From Planctomycetota bacterium (GTDB lineage Bacteria > Planctomycetota > Planctomycetia > Pirellulales > PNKZ01): a DNA stretch of 64,000 nucleotides. Both the position numbers and the translations under genes were made by a program. A model generated the notes under the pieces. That model searched no databases, was not told where the DNA came from, and saw nothing but the letters and a program-made list of their open reading frames with translations. Below, piece by piece: positions 63,956 through 64,000 of this stretch. The DNA lies in assembly GCA_018242585.1 (NCBI GenBank), contig JAFEBQ010000012.1:303163-367162 (forward strand). Direction: 5' to 3'. How positions within the stretch are numbered: the first letter of the stretch is position 1; each line of letters opens with the position of its first letter.

Positions 63956-64000
63956 CTGGGGAACTAGGATTCGAACCTAGACTAAAGCGTCCAGAGCGCT
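63956..64000 (-). tRNA. tRNA-Gln (CUG), 3' part only
   Basis: The minus strand enters at the anticodon stem: AGCG, loop CTCTGGA with anticodon CTG preceded by T33, then CGCT; a 4-base variable loop; T arm CTAGG-TTCGAAT-CCTAG; acceptor strand TTCCCCA and discriminator G. The A72/G73 combination and CTG anticodon identify glutamine. The CCA end is not encoded (TTT follows). The 5' half lies beyond the window. Confidence 0.93.

Noticed and set aside
1..64000. CRISPR arrays, insertion sequences with transposase, prophage or rRNA genes
   Set aside because: Looked for but none seen; the repeats present are short intergenic elements without spacers or transposase genes.

Overview
The window looks like a chromosomal segment of a planctomycete, most likely of the order Pirellulales. 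It is GC-rich. It combines a Gram-negative flagellar export and hook-basal-body gene set (with L- and P-ring genes flgH and flgI), a serine/threonine kinase carrying leucine-rich repeats and a DUF1080-like domain, a FIST-domain protein, a bacterial formyltransferase/hydrolase subunit B (tetrahydromethanopterin-type C1 metabolism), and many GTG/TTG starts. The taxonomic call is an inference from gene content; no 16S rRNA gene is present.

Layout. 1-5.5 kb: a truncated FlgI-like lipoprotein with an added helical-repeat region, then yidD-rnpA (no rpmH beside them), a small membrane protein and a class II DnaJ on the minus strand, and a CehA/McbA-like secreted protein on the plus strand. 5.5-11.3 kb: ppk1 (minus), a hydrolase / CitG-like / PTPS operon, and a lower-GC leucine-rich-repeat lipoprotein. 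11.5-17.6 kb: fliG, mutS, comF, a small membrane protein and hemC. 17.8-36.6 kb: the flagellar locus flgF-flgG-flgA-flgH-flgI-flgJ-flgN-flgK-flgL-fliW-csrA-fliC-fliD-fliS, headed by a near-perfect sigma-54 promoter. FlgL (1001 aa), FliC (1017 aa) and FliD (931 aa) are all greatly enlarged by repeated beta-rich modules, some of them shared between FlgL and FliD. FliW-CsrA-flagellin is the known partner-switching control of flagellin translation. 36.8-42.0 kb: an MqnA/MqnD-family protein, a small membrane protein, and the dnaG-rpoD operon read from a textbook -35/-10 promoter. 42.7-49.7 kb: aat, a lone Flp pilin with a possible sigma-54 promoter, a BamE-like lipoprotein, a 1004-aa FAD/FeS oxidoreductase, and a folE-membrane-zinc-ribbon operon. 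49.7-56.8 kb: a DUF309 protein, glgC, yraN, fhcB, a Tat-exported protein of unknown function and a FIST protein. 56.8-64 kb: a prolyl oligopeptidase, the multi-domain kinase, a stretch of gene debris, a DUF2726/zinc-finger protein and the 3' part of a tRNA-Gln with its terminator.

Intergenic DNA is rich in short structured repeats: heptanucleotide arrays at three sites (two of them supply the stop codon of the upstream gene), an octanucleotide inverted pair before mutS, a 133-bp palindromic element before aat, a paired hairpin element after rpoD, and two copies of a CCCCGGTC-ATT-GACCGGGG hairpin. These repeats, the enlarged filament/junction/cap trio and the FlgI-like lipoprotein are the most distinctive things in the window. 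Several genes that could belong to pterin/C1 metabolism (CitG-like, PTPS, folE, fhcB) are scattered rather than clustered.
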